Source of the DNA: Eretmocerus hayati
Lineage: Eukaryota; Arthropoda; Insecta; Hymenoptera; Aphelinidae
DNA length: 64,000 bases
Assembly: GCA_029851415.1 (NCBI GenBank)
Contig: CM056743.1
Coordinates: 26,698,905-26,762,904, forward strand
Direction of reading: 5' to 3'
This document shows, piece by piece, positions 47,640 through 60,239 of this stretch (its first letter is position 1; every line of letters starts with the position of its first letter). Made by a program: the position numbers and the translations under genes. The notes under the pieces are model-generated. The model was given only the letters and a program-made list of their open reading frames with translations, searched no databases and had not been told where the DNA came from.

Positions 47640-49665
47640 TGTACGTTCATTCAAAAACTCGAAAATGGGGTATCGAAAAAACCCCATACACGTGTCTCCT
47701 AAAAACGAAGGGGAAGCTCAAAAATGGTTTTATATTCAACCTTGAACGTGCTCTCTGAACTTTTCAGAGTGAGATCTGAGTTCTCACTCGGAGTTTGGAG
47801 TGAAATCGTGGAAACTCGGTACCAAGTGAGTTTCACTCAGAAAAATGTGTGAGATTTTTTATTCGAGGAATCCGAGTGAATCCTAATATTATTTAGCTGA
47901 AACTGAATATTTTCATCCTATCAATACGTGGCGGGCTATACAATTAATCAACGTTTATTGATCATCCGAAGGTTGGAAAATAAGAAAAAAATCTACTCCG
48001 ACTGCAGTAGCATGATGACTTCGATATTTTTATAATTTGAGAAGTGCGAGGAAACGAACTGGGGTCGTCTTGTTTGTAAATCGGTCTGCTTCTCCTCTGA
48101 CTACTGCTGTTGTTGAGACCCGTACTTTCATAGCACTTTTTTATGGGAATGATGCAACGCATTTCCCCGGTGACAGGGCATTGGCTCCTATATTAATAGG
48201 GTTGATGGATTGTTTGACAATAAGTAATATGATACATGACCTTGCTAATTTTTCGGAGGTTAAATCGGGTTTTTTTCTAAATGGAACCCATTTATCACTC
48301 CGGATTCTGAAAGAGCACACAATTTTACATCCAAATAAAAATTCTTGCCGATTTCCTACGTAGTCTCGAGGGATCATTTGAGGGTCAAAAGTATCTCAAC
48401 AGTGGATTAACATACCATAGCCAGTGGGATAGTTTAGTTTGGTGAGGTCCCTTTCGGAAAAGTTTCCCAGACTTGTTCCGACCCTTGACCTGTAACCTCG
48501 AAAAACCGTGACTCTCAGAACTTAAAAATGGCTTCGTGTTACAGGAACTCTGAAATACATGTCTCCACAAATCGAGAGAGAGCTCAAGAATGAATTCAGA
48601 TTTCGCCTTGAATGTGACCTTGATTGCTCTTTGGAAGTCAAATCGAATCTTTCAAATGAGAGCTCCTAAATTTGATTCTGGGCCCTGAAGTATTCACAAG
48701 TTAGTCAAGATATGACTCTCTACTAATCACGTAGATGACTCTCAAAGGTGAGATCATTGGTCTCTGAATACTGCATCGAAGGAACAGAGCTGAGGCAGTT
48801 GTCTGGATCATGTTTTGACGAGAGAAATCCCAGCACCGTTCGACCTGTGACTTGTAATCTTGAGCGTAACCTAGATCCTCATTAGAGGTTCAATCGGATT
48901 TTTTAAATGGGAAAGGCTATTTTTGACTCTGGGCACTGAAAATGTGACAAATTTTGAGTCTAGATATAACGCTCTGCCAAAAGCGCGGCTTGCCCTCGAA
49001 GTTTCCTATTCAGCAAAATGACATTTGGGGACCATCCACGCGATTGGTAGAGTCATATCTCGACTCAAAGTTGCTCACATTTTCAGGGCCCAGAGTCGAA
49101 ATCGGGGTTGCTATTTGAAAATTCTAATTTGACCTTCGAAAAACTATCAAGGTCACGTTTAAAGTCTAATCTGAATTCATTTTTGAGCTTTCCCCTCGAT
49201 ATATCAGGGTTCTCCTGTGAATACGTTATATGTTACGGAATTTCTGATACCCGGAGGCATCTTCGAGTTTTGAGATCCAAGGGTATGTTCAAGATCAAAA
49301 GTCGGTATATTCTGGGAAACTTTTCTAAGAGAAACCTCGCCAAACTAGACTATCCCACTATTACCTATGGTGCTTTGATTCACTGCTCAGATACTTTTGA
49401 CCCCCAAATGACTCTTAGAGGTCATCTAGAATATTGGTAAAACGTCCTAGCAGGGCGTGAAATTTCGTGTTCTTCTAAAATCCGGAGTCAAAAATAGGGT
49501 CTCCCATCTAGAGAGGAAAAAAACGATTCGACCTCCAAATAACCGTCAAGGTCATCTTCAAGGTCAAATTTCTGACCATTTTGTGTTTCGAGGTTTCTCG
49601 ATACCCTGAGCCGTTTTCGAGTTTTTAGGTCGACGGGGACTGACTTTTGGGACATCCTGTATGTT
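47640..49665. repeat. Dispersed long repeat, copy A
   Basis: Internally repetitive sequence with motifs recurring every few hundred bases: TTTTTGACTCTGGGCACTGA, AAAATGTGACAAATTTTGAG, CGACCCTTGACCTGT, and GACCTTGAAG-like steps. The ends are partly inverted: AAAAACTCGAAAATGG near 47654 against the complement near 49610-49630. The right end reads ACTTTTGGGACATCCTGTAT. A second copy lies at 57690-59150. Superfamily is unassigned and no protein was found. Confidence 0.6.
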
Positions 49666-50815
49666 TCCTTTATAATATCGAATGAGTTGTAATAGATTCA
49701 ATATACAATCCTTCATGGATAAAAAAATATTTCGAGACCGCATTCGTACACTCTTAAATTATTTTCAAGATTGAGTTATATCATGAGAGCTCAGGAAATT
49801 TTTGCTTACAGGTATTTTCAGTGCCTTCAAAGTGCTCCCGTCGAAGAAAGTAATATCGAGTAGATCATCAAGTATTCTGCTCAGTAATAATAGCTGAGTG
49901 AGCAGGGTTTCTCGACGTTTAAGACCACATCAGAGTGTCGAGGTTCCAATGGAAACGTCAATTTGCGAGCACTCGCTTATCCAAAATCAAGACAGCTCAA
50001 ACCTTAGAAGCAACCCGATGTACACATCACTCGAGTCACTTCTATATCTATCAGTTCCATGTACGCTGAGTGAGAAATTTCCGATTGACGCCTGCCTTTC
50101 TGATTTTGTGTGAACTGATTCTTCCTCTGTCTGAAATATTTAAGACTAACCGAGGCAAGGCATGAAGGCGAATCGTGAAGATGGAAAGATCGCTGGGCGA
50201 ATGGGAAAGCCGTGTTTGCTGTTACTCAATAAATTACAAGATATCAATGCTAGAAGCTGCCACGATGCTCTCATTTATTTTATTCATTTCAAGCCTTCCT
50301 GGACGCCAAAATAAGTTTCCACTTAGGCGCTATTTTCAGTTGAACCTAGAAAAGTTCTTGCTGAGCGAGCTTGGAACAGTGATCACCATCATTAGGAATT
50401 TATCATTCTTCTACATCCAGATTGTAATGGTTTGATTATTATATAATATCATTCTTCCGGATGATCTGGGTTATGTAAATAGAAAAAAATTGTTGTTAGA
50501 ATGCGCGTAAGAGTAATGCAAGCACAATTCCACGACATGTGGAAGTTTTATTGATATAAAATCACACTGACAACAGATTTCACAAGATCTATATTTCTGC
50601 AAGAGATGGACAATATCTTTAGGATCTAAGTTTTGAAATAACTTCGTTATAATTCTGAAAAGAGTCGACGATGTTTCACTCAAAATAGTTATTGGTTGCG
50701 GAAAACACCTGATTGAACATTTCTTATCAAAAATTAAAGTGTGTTATAAATAGAAATAGCCGGTTTGAATATTTGCTAGGTGCTATGAGAATTTAGCGAC
50801 AAGGTCTTATTCGTT
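49666..50815. other. Region upstream of the plus-strand gene, no gene recognised
   Basis: Short frames include one with a leader-like hydrophobic stretch (MLEAATMLSFILFISSLPG, about 50249-50305, plus) and one on the minus strand at 50471-50683 with a TTTTCAG acceptor-like site. Neither could be tied to other exons. Confidence 0.4.
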
Positions 50816-50820
50816 CGCGC

Positions 50821-50850
50821 ATAAAAGTGATAGTAATACTTTACTCAGAT
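50821..50850 (+). promoter_or_regulatory. Candidate core promoter of the plus-strand gene
   Basis: A TATA-like ATAAAAG at 50821-50827 precedes an initiator-like TCAGAT at 50845-50850, placing the start near 50847, 26 bases downstream and 99 bases before the ATG. The spacing is normal for arthropod TATA promoters. Confidence 0.45.
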
Positions 50851-50945
50851 TGAAATTGCTTTATCATCTCAAAAATACTCCAGAGCTTCCACTCACGGCG
50901 ATTGATTGATATTTATCACCGAATTTTAAAACCGTCATCATACAG

Positions 50946-51042
50946 ATGGAGCGAATATTTTTCCACGTTGTCATGTATTTGTCTACTCTATTCACTATAT
51001 TGTATGGTTCACCGGATGGCTCAACCACGCTCGCTACTTCTA
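50946..51042 (+). CDS. Plus-strand gene exon 1 (signal peptide)
   Basis: The ATG at 50946 opens a hydrophobic leader followed by GSPDGSTTLATS. The donor is CTTCTA before GTAAGTAT. Phase 1 joins A to TG of exon 2, giving Met. CATACAG just before the ATG resembles an acceptor, so an upstream non-coding exon cannot be excluded. Confidence 0.75.
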
Positions 51043-54000
51043 GTAAGTATACATCAATAGCATGAATATATAAATCCCTTATTAGGAAAGGATTCGATGT
51101 ATGATATTTTGAATCCATAGGGAGTGAAAAAGGTCACCTTTTGGAGCGTAGAACTGTTTAAAAATGGTTAAATAAAAACAACCCGAGACGTGGCTACTAC
51201 TCGTGGTACACACTAGCGTGGAATTTGACTTCATCGTAGTCAAGTATAAATTCAAAATATGTATGAATGGTCACAAGTATGAATTTTTGTTTTAAAGTGA
51301 CAATTACGGATGCATGTACACCCGAAGGAATTGAAGAAATCGAAGAACTGGAACTAGCTAATGAGAAACTCAATGAACTGAGAGAAGAAGTAATATCATT
51401 ATGGTCGAGACCCATCATCCCAGAATCGATGCGCCATCGTTCAAGTGTGCAAAGCCCGTCAAGCACAACAGCGGAACAACCTGATCATGGTAAGTTTAGT
51501 GAAGAGAAGATTTTTTTCTACGTTACGGATTGATTCTAGTCCATTCGTTCCACTGATGGTTGAGTTATTCGACAGTATTCATATAACGAAGAGATTTTCT
51601 CTTCAGCTAATCAGAATGTGGGTTCTGAAACTTCTGAACAGAGACGAATTAGATTGGAGCAAGAAAAACAATCGTTGACGTGGAGGATTAGTTTACTTGA
51701 GAGCAGTATTAGACATTATGGGATTCTAAGCATTGGATCAAACGAATGTGGGACAGGATCATGTGATGGTGGAAATGGAGGTAAGATGGTTAAGCTTATA
51801 TTGTTCCCACTTACCAGCCATAGAATCATTTTATGCCGGAAATCCTCTAAATTCACTCGGAAGACATGACAAGCATGTCAATGTTTGGCCTACCGCGATA
51901 TTTTTTCACGTACTTTAGCTCATTCCAAGGCTTGTTCCAAATCCTAGAAAATGACTTGAAGTACATTTAGTTTTGAGTAATTGGAGCCATGCTATCTTAA
52001 TTTCCCGAAAGAATGATTTTTGAGAATTTATAAAAAGGGTGTATCCAACTTGCCTCCATCGCTGGTGATTAAATGCATAAAATTATTCTCATCCATTTTC
52101 ATTGCCTTGCAACCACATTTGGAGCTCTTCACTGGTCCGAAACACTATTTTCGACCTATTTTGACGCGATAAACACGTTCTGAACAGGTAAAAAATCCAT
52201 ACTGCACAATCTTTCGAGACAACCATATGGGCACGGAAGGGCTGAACCAACTTTTAATACGACTGAAAGTAACCTCCGAGACTCGAGTGGGATCTTGAAA
52301 TACGTAACAAAATACGTTACCGAAACAATTTTTGTCGTGAGAAAACCAATCATGGAGTCTCGGAAATTAAATTTTGAAAGGGAAAATGTGCGAAATCAAA
52401 TGACTTTGGATTATACAATGGTATTCTATTTTACTATCCTTAACTTTCCACCTTTTCATGTTAGGAGCTCGATAGAATTTGATTTCCGAGATCCCACAGC
52501 CATTTTTTTCGAAAGTGGCCTAGTAACTTACTACAAAAATTCTTTTGGTAACGTATTCTTACATGTGTTTGAAGATTCCGTTCAAATATCGGGGTTATTT
52601 TTAGTCGCATTGAAAGTTGATTCAGCACTACCGTATGGAGGCATGTTGGGTGCACTCTGATGATGGCCTATACATATGTTCTGCAGATAATCTCTATGTT
52701 TTGCACATAAAACTGCTACGGATCGGACTATTGCAACATTGGAAAGCGAATTTTGAAGGCCTTAAGAGAAGGAATCGGACTCGTTAAGAAAAGTTACGAT
52801 CGGTCAGACTGACAAAATTTGGTAGCTTCTTTACTAAATGCAATGTCCTCGTTGATCTCTTAGCTGAGCACACATGAAAAATGTAAAAATCACTTCAAAT
52901 TTCTCGCAAATCGCAGAAAGCATGCGGTTGGTACGAAAAATGGCTCGCATTCAATTACGCACGCGGTCAAGAATGTTGTGTCGATTGCGCACACCAAACT
53001 ATAGTCGATTGCGCACTCCCCTGGGACCAAAATATTGTCGATTGCGCACAGGACCAATTCTCGGAAGTACTGACCTGGACGTTTTTACTCTGCTGACTTT
53101 TGGCGCGCAACTTAGAACTTACATTGCAGAAACTGTATATACTCGTGAAGAAAATGAACGAGAGAATGAACATTTGAAAACTTTAATTGTATTAAAATCA
53201 TAAAAAAGGAGATGGCATAAAATGATGTCAGATATTGATAAAATTACTTGATAAGTGGAACTGATTAATGAAATGGATAAAATATTTGTAGATACTTGCA
53301 AGATCTGTTCAGGAGCGAACGTCTCATCCAATTCGTTGCACTTGCCAATCAGATGTTTTAACATTAGTGCGTATGTTATAGTTTCTTTGTTAGGTGATAA
53401 ACAAAATGCCAGTGTGAAATAATGCCGGTTCTTCACTCCGTGGATAGTGAAAATCTGTTTGAAAAATTTTGTGCAAAAAGAAAAGGTCCCATCCATCACT
53501 CAACTCTACAATCCTCTGCACATTTTCTAGAATCGAGGATCAGGTGAGTGTTTTCTGCGAATTGACCGATGTGCGCAATCGACAATGTTTTGGACCAACC
53601 GTGTGCGCAGTTGACAATATTTTGGTACCACAAGATTTGACCGCGTGCGCAATTAATGGTCAGCCCGAAAAATTTGTGGGAGGTTGGCAGGTGCCCATTC
53701 TCAAAATCGGCATATGGAGGCAAGTTGGGTTCCCCTACTTTGATTTTCAAACATTTCTTGAAACCGCTATTTCATTTTCGCACATTTTATTCTCTTAGAA
53801 GTCCAATTCGTGGAATTGTTTAAACAATGTTTAGTGCAATAATATTTGCTGAGAACATGTTGCATGCGTCACTAATTTTCTTGCTATGAGGCCATGACAT
53901 ATGTCTCATTACCATAAAATTAAAAGATCCTGGGGATAGATTCGCGATATAGATCTATCATTGATTTTCTACACATCTTCGTGAGAATTTTCCCGAAATC

Positions 54001-54267
54001 ATTATGCATCATCAGCTTACCTCAATCACTCTGTTTCCATTTTCAGATCGCTCTAGACCATCCCGTATGAGAATGTACAGAGCAATGCACGAAGCTCGAT
54101 ATCAAAATATGTGTAACCGTTTGATAGAATCTGGAATGGAGCTCAATCTCTTGAATGAGGAACTCGATCGAATAATTGCAGAGTCTACTGTACTAGCGTG
54201 TAGTATCTCTGGCGCAAATGAAAGATATTCAACACCGGGCTCATCCTATTTCTATGAAACAATTTGA
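50946..54267 (+). CDS. Putative secreted coiled-coil protein, 4 exons, 227 aa (paralogue)
   Basis: The join is 50946..51042, 51298..51489, 51607..51780, 54047..54267. All introns are GT-AG and phase 1. Residues 1-21 form a signal peptide (MERIFFHVVMYLSTLFTILY). DACTPEG follows near 37-43, then charged helices (IEELELANEKLNELREEV; EQRRIRLEQEKQSLTWRI), CGTGSC at 144-149, RMYRAMH and NMCN near 163-178, and NEELDRIIAES. Exon order, splice phases and the four conserved cysteines (39, 144, 149, 177) match the minus-strand gene, but the acidic exon 2 of that gene is missing. The last intron (2.27 kb) is full of transposon debris. Function is unknown; secretion is inferred from the leader and cysteines. 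Confidence 0.82.
51298..51489 (+). CDS. Plus-strand gene exon 2
   Basis: The acceptor is TTTTAAAG before TGACAATT, and the donor is GATCATG before GTAAGT. It encodes TITDACTPEGIEEIEELELA, a charged helix and RPIIPESMRHR. It aligns with minus-strand exon 16235-16429. Confidence 0.87.
51607..51780 (+). CDS. Plus-strand gene exon 3
   Basis: The acceptor is TCTCTTCAG before CTAATCAG, and the donor is AATGGAG before GTAAGA. It encodes SEQRRIRLEQEKQSLTWRIS and NECGTGSCDGG. It aligns with minus-strand exon 15777-15935. Confidence 0.87.
52020..53760. mobile_element. Transposon debris inside intron 3 of the plus-strand gene
   Basis: A ~200-bp copy at about 52036-52230 is related, inverted, to 793-1016 (GTGTATCCAACTTGCCTCCA end). 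Related ends occur near 52637 (GGAGGCATGTTGGGTGCA) and 53715 (GGAGGCAAGTTGGGTTCC). Around 52950-53650 lies an inverted-repeat element whose ends are arrays of TTGTCGATTGCGCAC: left about 52953-53060, right inverted about 53565-53660. Both arrays open with a version of AATTGCGCACGCGGTCAA. No coding region is supported. Confidence 0.6.
54047..54267 (+). CDS. Plus-strand gene exon 4 (C-terminus)
   Basis: The acceptor is CCATTTTCAG before ATCGCTCT, and the stop TGA is at 54265-54267. It encodes SRPSRMRMYRAMHEARYQNM, CNRL, then NEELDRIIAESTVLA and a Ser/Tyr-rich tail. It aligns with minus-strand exon 15223-15416. Confidence 0.88.
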
Positions 54268-57200
54268 TAGAAGGAGCGTTAAGAATTGACAAAGTTGTTG
54301 TACGAATCATTATCTGAATACATATTCAGGATCATTCAATCGATCATAGATTGATGTAACTTTTTGCAAAGGGCAATTCCGATGGCATTTCAAATCCATT
54401 ATCTAGCACTCACGTACAACAGAACCTAACATTTCAAGCAATCCACATATCGGCAAATTACGTTACTCGTGACAATGCTTAATGCAATTCAAAATTTTCT
54501 GACTCATTTGAATGTATTGATTAGCTTTTCGCTTTCAAGAAATCTTCAATATTCCACTGATCAGTACACAGTGATTTCAAGTGTCATCAACTTTCGACCA
54601 CATGAGCAAGAAAGCAACACTCCTCTTCACGAGGTGTGTAATAATGACAGAAGTGATGAGTTTGTGTGCTCATCACGCCTGTTATCTGTATGAACTCTCC
54701 ACTTTGAATTTCGCGAAATTTTGAAATAGAACTGATTTGTTCGTATCAATACTTGGACGGCTTTGGTACCTCAAAAACATATAATGAAGTTTGTATCATT
54801 TGTTTGGTCTCGTCCGCTTCACTTGAACTTACTATGTGAATTGTCAGTGAACATATTGAACATATTTCCAGTTATTTGTGACTTTTCGAAAGTAATAGTA
54901 AACTGAATCCCTCGAAGATGAAACTAATTAATACGAGATTGAATTTATTTTTAAATCGGCCATTCTAGTGATCAATTAATAACAGAATGATCATTCTATC
55001 ATTAGAATGCGTGATTCATCCATCTTTTTTCAGAATGGCAGGATAGTTAGCAACCCCATTCCCGATTATCAGAATCTGAAGCAAAAAATGATCGCCTTAG
55101 CCCAGTAGTACTCTGAAAATGACTTATCTAGTCCTAAAATAACTGATAGTGAGTGGTTTAAACTCCTCATGATGAACCAAGCTGCTATGCAATGATATTT
55201 TCCATCTTCTATACGAGAATTGACATTTCCGCACGGGTTTTTGATTTTCTTTCCCGCACAGCTGATAATAATACTACATTTTGATACGAGGGTGGAAACA
55301 ACCCCATTTGAGTATCGAGTGCTATTTTTTCATCTGCTGGGTAGGGATTTGAATTGAAGAACCGTGCGAGAAAGTCACATTCCCGCACAGGAGATGGAGA
55401 AATGATTTTCGACTATCGACCGGCATAGTTTTCGCATCTTTGTGATTATTCTTACCTTCACCTTCGGCTTTGTCTGAAAAATATGACTTGAGATGCGAAA
55501 ACCAACATCCCCGTTCACAGACCAAAACGTACTATACTCAACCCCATGCCTCGAAACTGTGATTCTAACGCCGGGAAGCTAAAGCTCATTATACGTTTTT
55601 TATCTGACCCGAAAGAAGAACACTATATAAAGAAATGATGTCCATCAGGATATGTATCAATTTCAAGAATATTTATTTTTCAATCGAGTCAACTTTTAAG
55701 AAGATCAGATGAGAAGGAACCTTCTAATGATCTTAATAATATACCCCCCCCCCTCCTCAACGATTTTGAATAAACCATATTTTAACAAAGCTATATAGTT
55801 CCTAAATTCGTGCACACAATCAAAAACTGTCTCGGAGCTTCGCTCTAGCACAAATATATTCATCATGATCCAGAGTCTCCAAGTCTAACCTCACTTTTAA
55901 ACACCCCAGCACAATACACAAAAATTCAGCCCCAGAAGCCATAAGGTGACTCTCAACTCTTACAACTGGATGCTTCAACGAAAGCATACTCCAACCACTA
56001 GGGCAGGCTGACAATGGCCTTGAAGAGCTCGTCGCTCAAAAGACGTTCCACGCGCGTCTGTCTGGTCCATCGCATATAAAAAAGTAACTCGCGTGCTGTC
56101 TCGGCATCCCCTGTCTCCGACTCGGACGCGCTTTTTTTTCACTGCACGAGCATAATGGAGGGCTTTGCTCTGCTTATATTGGAATTCCCTAAGGAGAAAG
56201 ACGAGCGCCTTGTCGTCGTCGTCCATTCTGTTCTGATGCCAGAGCTTGACGTCTTCGTTGTGAGAGAGTCTGGATTGAGTCTTCTTGCTGCTGCTTCAGG
56301 TATTTTGCTATTACTGGGGTAAAAATTCCGGGACTGGTTCCTTTATTTCTGAAGTTTCTGTCTATCTCACATGCTTGTCTATTCTCCGCTCTATTCTTTT
56401 GGAGCAAGTTCAGGGTTGCTGCTGGAACTTCAATTTTGGAAGAATGATGTGATTTTTACCCAAGATATTCGTTTTAGGGTAAGTAAGATGGCGATTTTGA
56501 ATGGTTCGATTTTAGATGGAAGAAGTGAGATTAAAAATTCTTGGCAAATGGTGACATCTCTATTCAGAATGTGCAAGTTCAATCTTTGATGATTGATGGG
56601 GTGTGCAAAATGTAAAGTCGTCCTCTGATGATATGAGAAAATTCCAACGCCGATCATATACTTGCCAACGATTCTCAGTTCGTGAATTGATAGCGTTACT
56701 GGAAGGATGCGTTCATGATTGATTGCTCACTTCTATTCTATAATTTCTTTGATCAAGGGGAGCATTTGGCTCTATTCTACGTATGAATACTAGTGTTTGA
56801 TGGCATCAAATCGCGTACATCATCAGCCCGAAAGATGAGTCATCTTGACAATGTACGTCTAAATGGACCATCTTTGATGAGTTTTTGTTAACTTTAATCA
56901 TACCAAATGTAAGGTGGTAAGGGAAACTGTTAAGAACTCGTTCACTCCTTCGGCAGCTCGAGTTAGATCTCCTTCTACTGTATGTAGGTGCCGTTTCCTC
57001 CAATATTCGACAACTGACCTTCGAAAAGATCTCCCCACCTCACCCCCCAATCGGTACTAAATTTCTGAATGATAGATCTTCAAAATGATGAATCCAGGGA
57101 ATCTGGAAGACCTCGACAACTTTAAACCCGGGATCGATTTCGTTTCATCGATTGATCGAACTAGCCCACATTTTTCGACTCTTTCCTCTGCCAATGACCA

Positions 57201-57690
57201 GACTCATTAACAAGTCTACACCTATAATTCGTATAACACATCACGAGACTCAAGTAGATCGAATTGACAAATCCATATCTGGAGCAGGCAAGATTGCAAT
57301 CAAGGAACTCAGATCAGAGCTATTCCTCAAAGTATTTCCGGTTTATCAACTGACAATCCAATTCTCGAAGTGCTACGTATGGCATGGCACTGTAGTTCAC
57401 GATCCAAATTATTCACCATCTTAGAGCATCTATCTATTTTCCTCAACATGAGTTCACATTGTCTTTCCGATCACGCGTTTGATTACTCCGCCCAAACAAG
57501 ATTCAAAACCGATAGTGCTTGATCCCTACAATCTCTTTCATCATCTCACAACGAGAATATCGATGAGACGAGAACCGAATGATTTACGTGGTTGCTTCTT
57601 CCTAATTTATTATACATGAACTTGCAAGAATGGATCGACCGTCAATTCGCAACTAATGAGTTCGAAATGAAGTTAATCGTTCGGTGAATG
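54268..57690. other. Non-coding stretch, no gene recognised
   Basis: A repeat fragment at about 55270-55530 resembles the 13187-14115 family (minus-strand frames give AEGEGKNN-like peptides). A C run lies near 55744-55754. Minus-strand frames at 55975-56226 and 56189-56407 are charged but have no recognisable domain. No poly(A) signal of the plus-strand gene could be pinned down. Confidence 0.45.
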
Positions 57691-59155
57691 TGACCTACCA
57701 AATCGAATTCTTGGCAAATCAAATTCTCAAAACGAGAATCCCTATTTTTGGCTCCGGATGCTGAAAGAGCACAAAATTTCATACCTGACTATGATTTCTT
57801 GCCAAATTTTTACATGACCATGAAGGTCACTTAGGGGTTGAAAGTATCTACTCAGTGGTTTAATTCACCCAGAGCTGCAGCGATGGTCTACATTAGAGAC
57901 ATTTCTTTCAGAAAAGCTTCTCAGACTTATTTCGACCCTTGACCTGTGACCTTGAGCATATTCTAGACCCTCATCAAAGGTCGACTCGAGCTTTAGTATG
58001 TTTATATTCTTATTTTTGACTCTGAGTCCTGAAAATGTGATGAATTTTGAGTTCAGATCAATCTTTACCAATTTTGTAAATCAGCCATAAAGGTCATTCT
58101 GCGGTCACAAGTTCCCGAATAGTGGTTTACCTAGTGGGTATTAGAGGCTTGTACTAACATAATTCTAGAGTCCATCTGGCCCATGAAAATTTATCACATT
58201 TTCAGGATCCAGAAACAGAAATATGAATAGTGATACTGAAATTCGAGTTGGACTATGATCAGGGTCACGGTTATTACAGGTCAAGGGTCGAACGTGAGTC
58301 TGGGATTCTCAGTTAAGAAGATAATCTCCCAGATCCAGACTATTGCCACATCTCTGACACGTCGAACGATTATTAAGGAACTTGCGACCTCAGGATGACC
58401 TTGAAGGGTCATTTACAAAATAGGTAGTCATTTAGACATCAAATTCATCCCACCCACAAGATCCAGAGTTAGAAATAAGGATAACCTTAGTGAAGCTCAA
58501 GTTGACCATCCATCAGGGCCAAAGTTTTGCCATAGACATAGAAGTATAGACTGCCGATCCCGTATCTTCGCCGTTGACATCGAGGCTCCGCAATGAGAGT
58601 GAGAGAGACGCAACATAGGAATCGCATGTTGAAAGTGTGCGCCTTGGAGCATGCCGTCTCGCTCACTCTCACGCAAAGGCCTATCTCTCGATGACAACGG
58701 CGAGTATACGGGACCAGCAGTCTATACTTCTATGTCTATGAGTTTTGCTCGAGATTCGAAGTCGAGGGTCGAAACAAGTCTGAGAAATTTTTATGAGAGG
58801 GACCTTCATGATGCAGATCATCTCTGTAGCTCTGGTACGTTGAACTACTCTTCAGATACTTCTGAACCTCAAATAACCCCTTGAGTTCATCTAGAAAATC
58901 GACAGAAAGTCATATTTGAATGTGAAATGTTGTGCTTTTTCAGGTTTCGAAGCCAAAAAAAGGGATTTCCATTTGGAATACTGGATTTGACCTCCAAAAA
59001 CCATCATTATCACATTCACGGCCGAATTTACGTCCATTTTAGAGCTTTCCCTCGATACTAGGCGACACGTATTTTAGGGTTTTTCCGCTATCCGAATCCA
59101 TTTTCGAGTTTTGAGGGGGGGGGGGTTGGACTAACTTTTGGGTCACCCTGATGTA
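57690..59155. repeat. Dispersed long repeat, copy B
   Basis: Same family and orientation as 47640-49665. Shared motifs include ATTTTTGACTCTGAGTCCTG, CGACCCTTGACCTGTGACCT and AATGTGATGAATTTTGAGTT. The right end reads ACTAACTTTTGGGTCACCCT. An 8-bp-TSD MITE (58531-58740) is inserted in it. Confidence 0.6.
58531..58740. mobile_element. hAT-like palindromic MITE, 210 bp
   Basis: The termini are CATAGACATAGAAGTATAGA and its complement, with pairing that continues (CTGC, CCCGTAT, CGCCGTTG) around a loop containing GAGTGAGAGAGACG. AGTTTTGC flanks both sides (58523-58530 and 58741-58748), an exact 8-bp duplication. Inserted in long repeat copy B. Confidence 0.85.
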
Positions 59156-60235
59156 TATGACAATATTTTTTAGAATATATCCCGAATTATTGTGGAAGAG
59201 CTACATATATATCAATGTCCATGATCTTGTGTCAGATTATTACCACTATTCTCAATCCTTCTTTTTCCTGGATGGAATCGAGATGTTAATTACCGAATTA
59301 TGTAGGTACAGATGAAATCGATTTTTTCACTTTCAAATTTCCTAACCTTATGAAATAGTTCGACGCCCAATCTTTTAGTTTAGATCAGACGTCTTTATTG
59401 CACTCATTACTTATTTTTTACTAACAATCTCTAAAATTATTAGGTTCTTTTATTGGACTCATTGTGAATCTGAGATCATTCAAATCAGATTGAAATTACC
59501 TAGATCCATATAGAGCTGTACTCGTTTAAAGATGTGATGATTGCATTTCTTAGTTTCCCAACATAGATTTTGAAATCACTCTTCGTAATAATAAGTTTTC
59601 GGGGATCACGAGATTTGTGAATCGCGGAATTCACATACGAGTGCAAAAAAGTCATTTTGGGCATCAAGAAATTGTTTTGGGAAAAGTTAGATATATCAAT
59701 GTATATTAGGAATGAAAGAAGTCAAAACGATAAGAAAAAGCACTGTTGCTCATTGCAAGTGACATGAAATAATTTGTGTCATACTATGGAAGACATAGAT
59801 CATGGTTCATCCAGGACACCTATAGTACACCAGAGATCGAATTATGACTACTTGCCCCATGATGGGCATAGCGTCAACTGCAATGATGACTAATGACACA
59901 CTGATTGATGACACTAAATAATGCTCTAGCATCGTTGATCCGACGGTCCATCATGTGAGCTTATCCTCGCGCTTCCCGCGGTAATGGGCGAATGAACAGC
60001 GTAATGAGCCATCGCTTTATCTATACATGCATTTATAAGCTGATGAGTTGTATCGAGCTTTCCGCAAAAGCAAACGAGGACATTCAGTTCCAAAACACAT
60101 CCGTCCTGTGATTCATATCATGGTACCATTGCTTGTTGACACGATGCTCTATCAACTCTGATTTGTATGTGAATTCCTGTCGGAAATATCCGTGGATAAT
60201 ATTTTATTGATTTTCTTCACTCATGTTGGGTCGTA
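59156..60235. other. Non-coding stretch, no gene recognised
   Basis: No frame of note. AT-rich, and no repeat structure was recognised. Confidence 0.5.
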
Positions 60236-60239
60236 ATAT

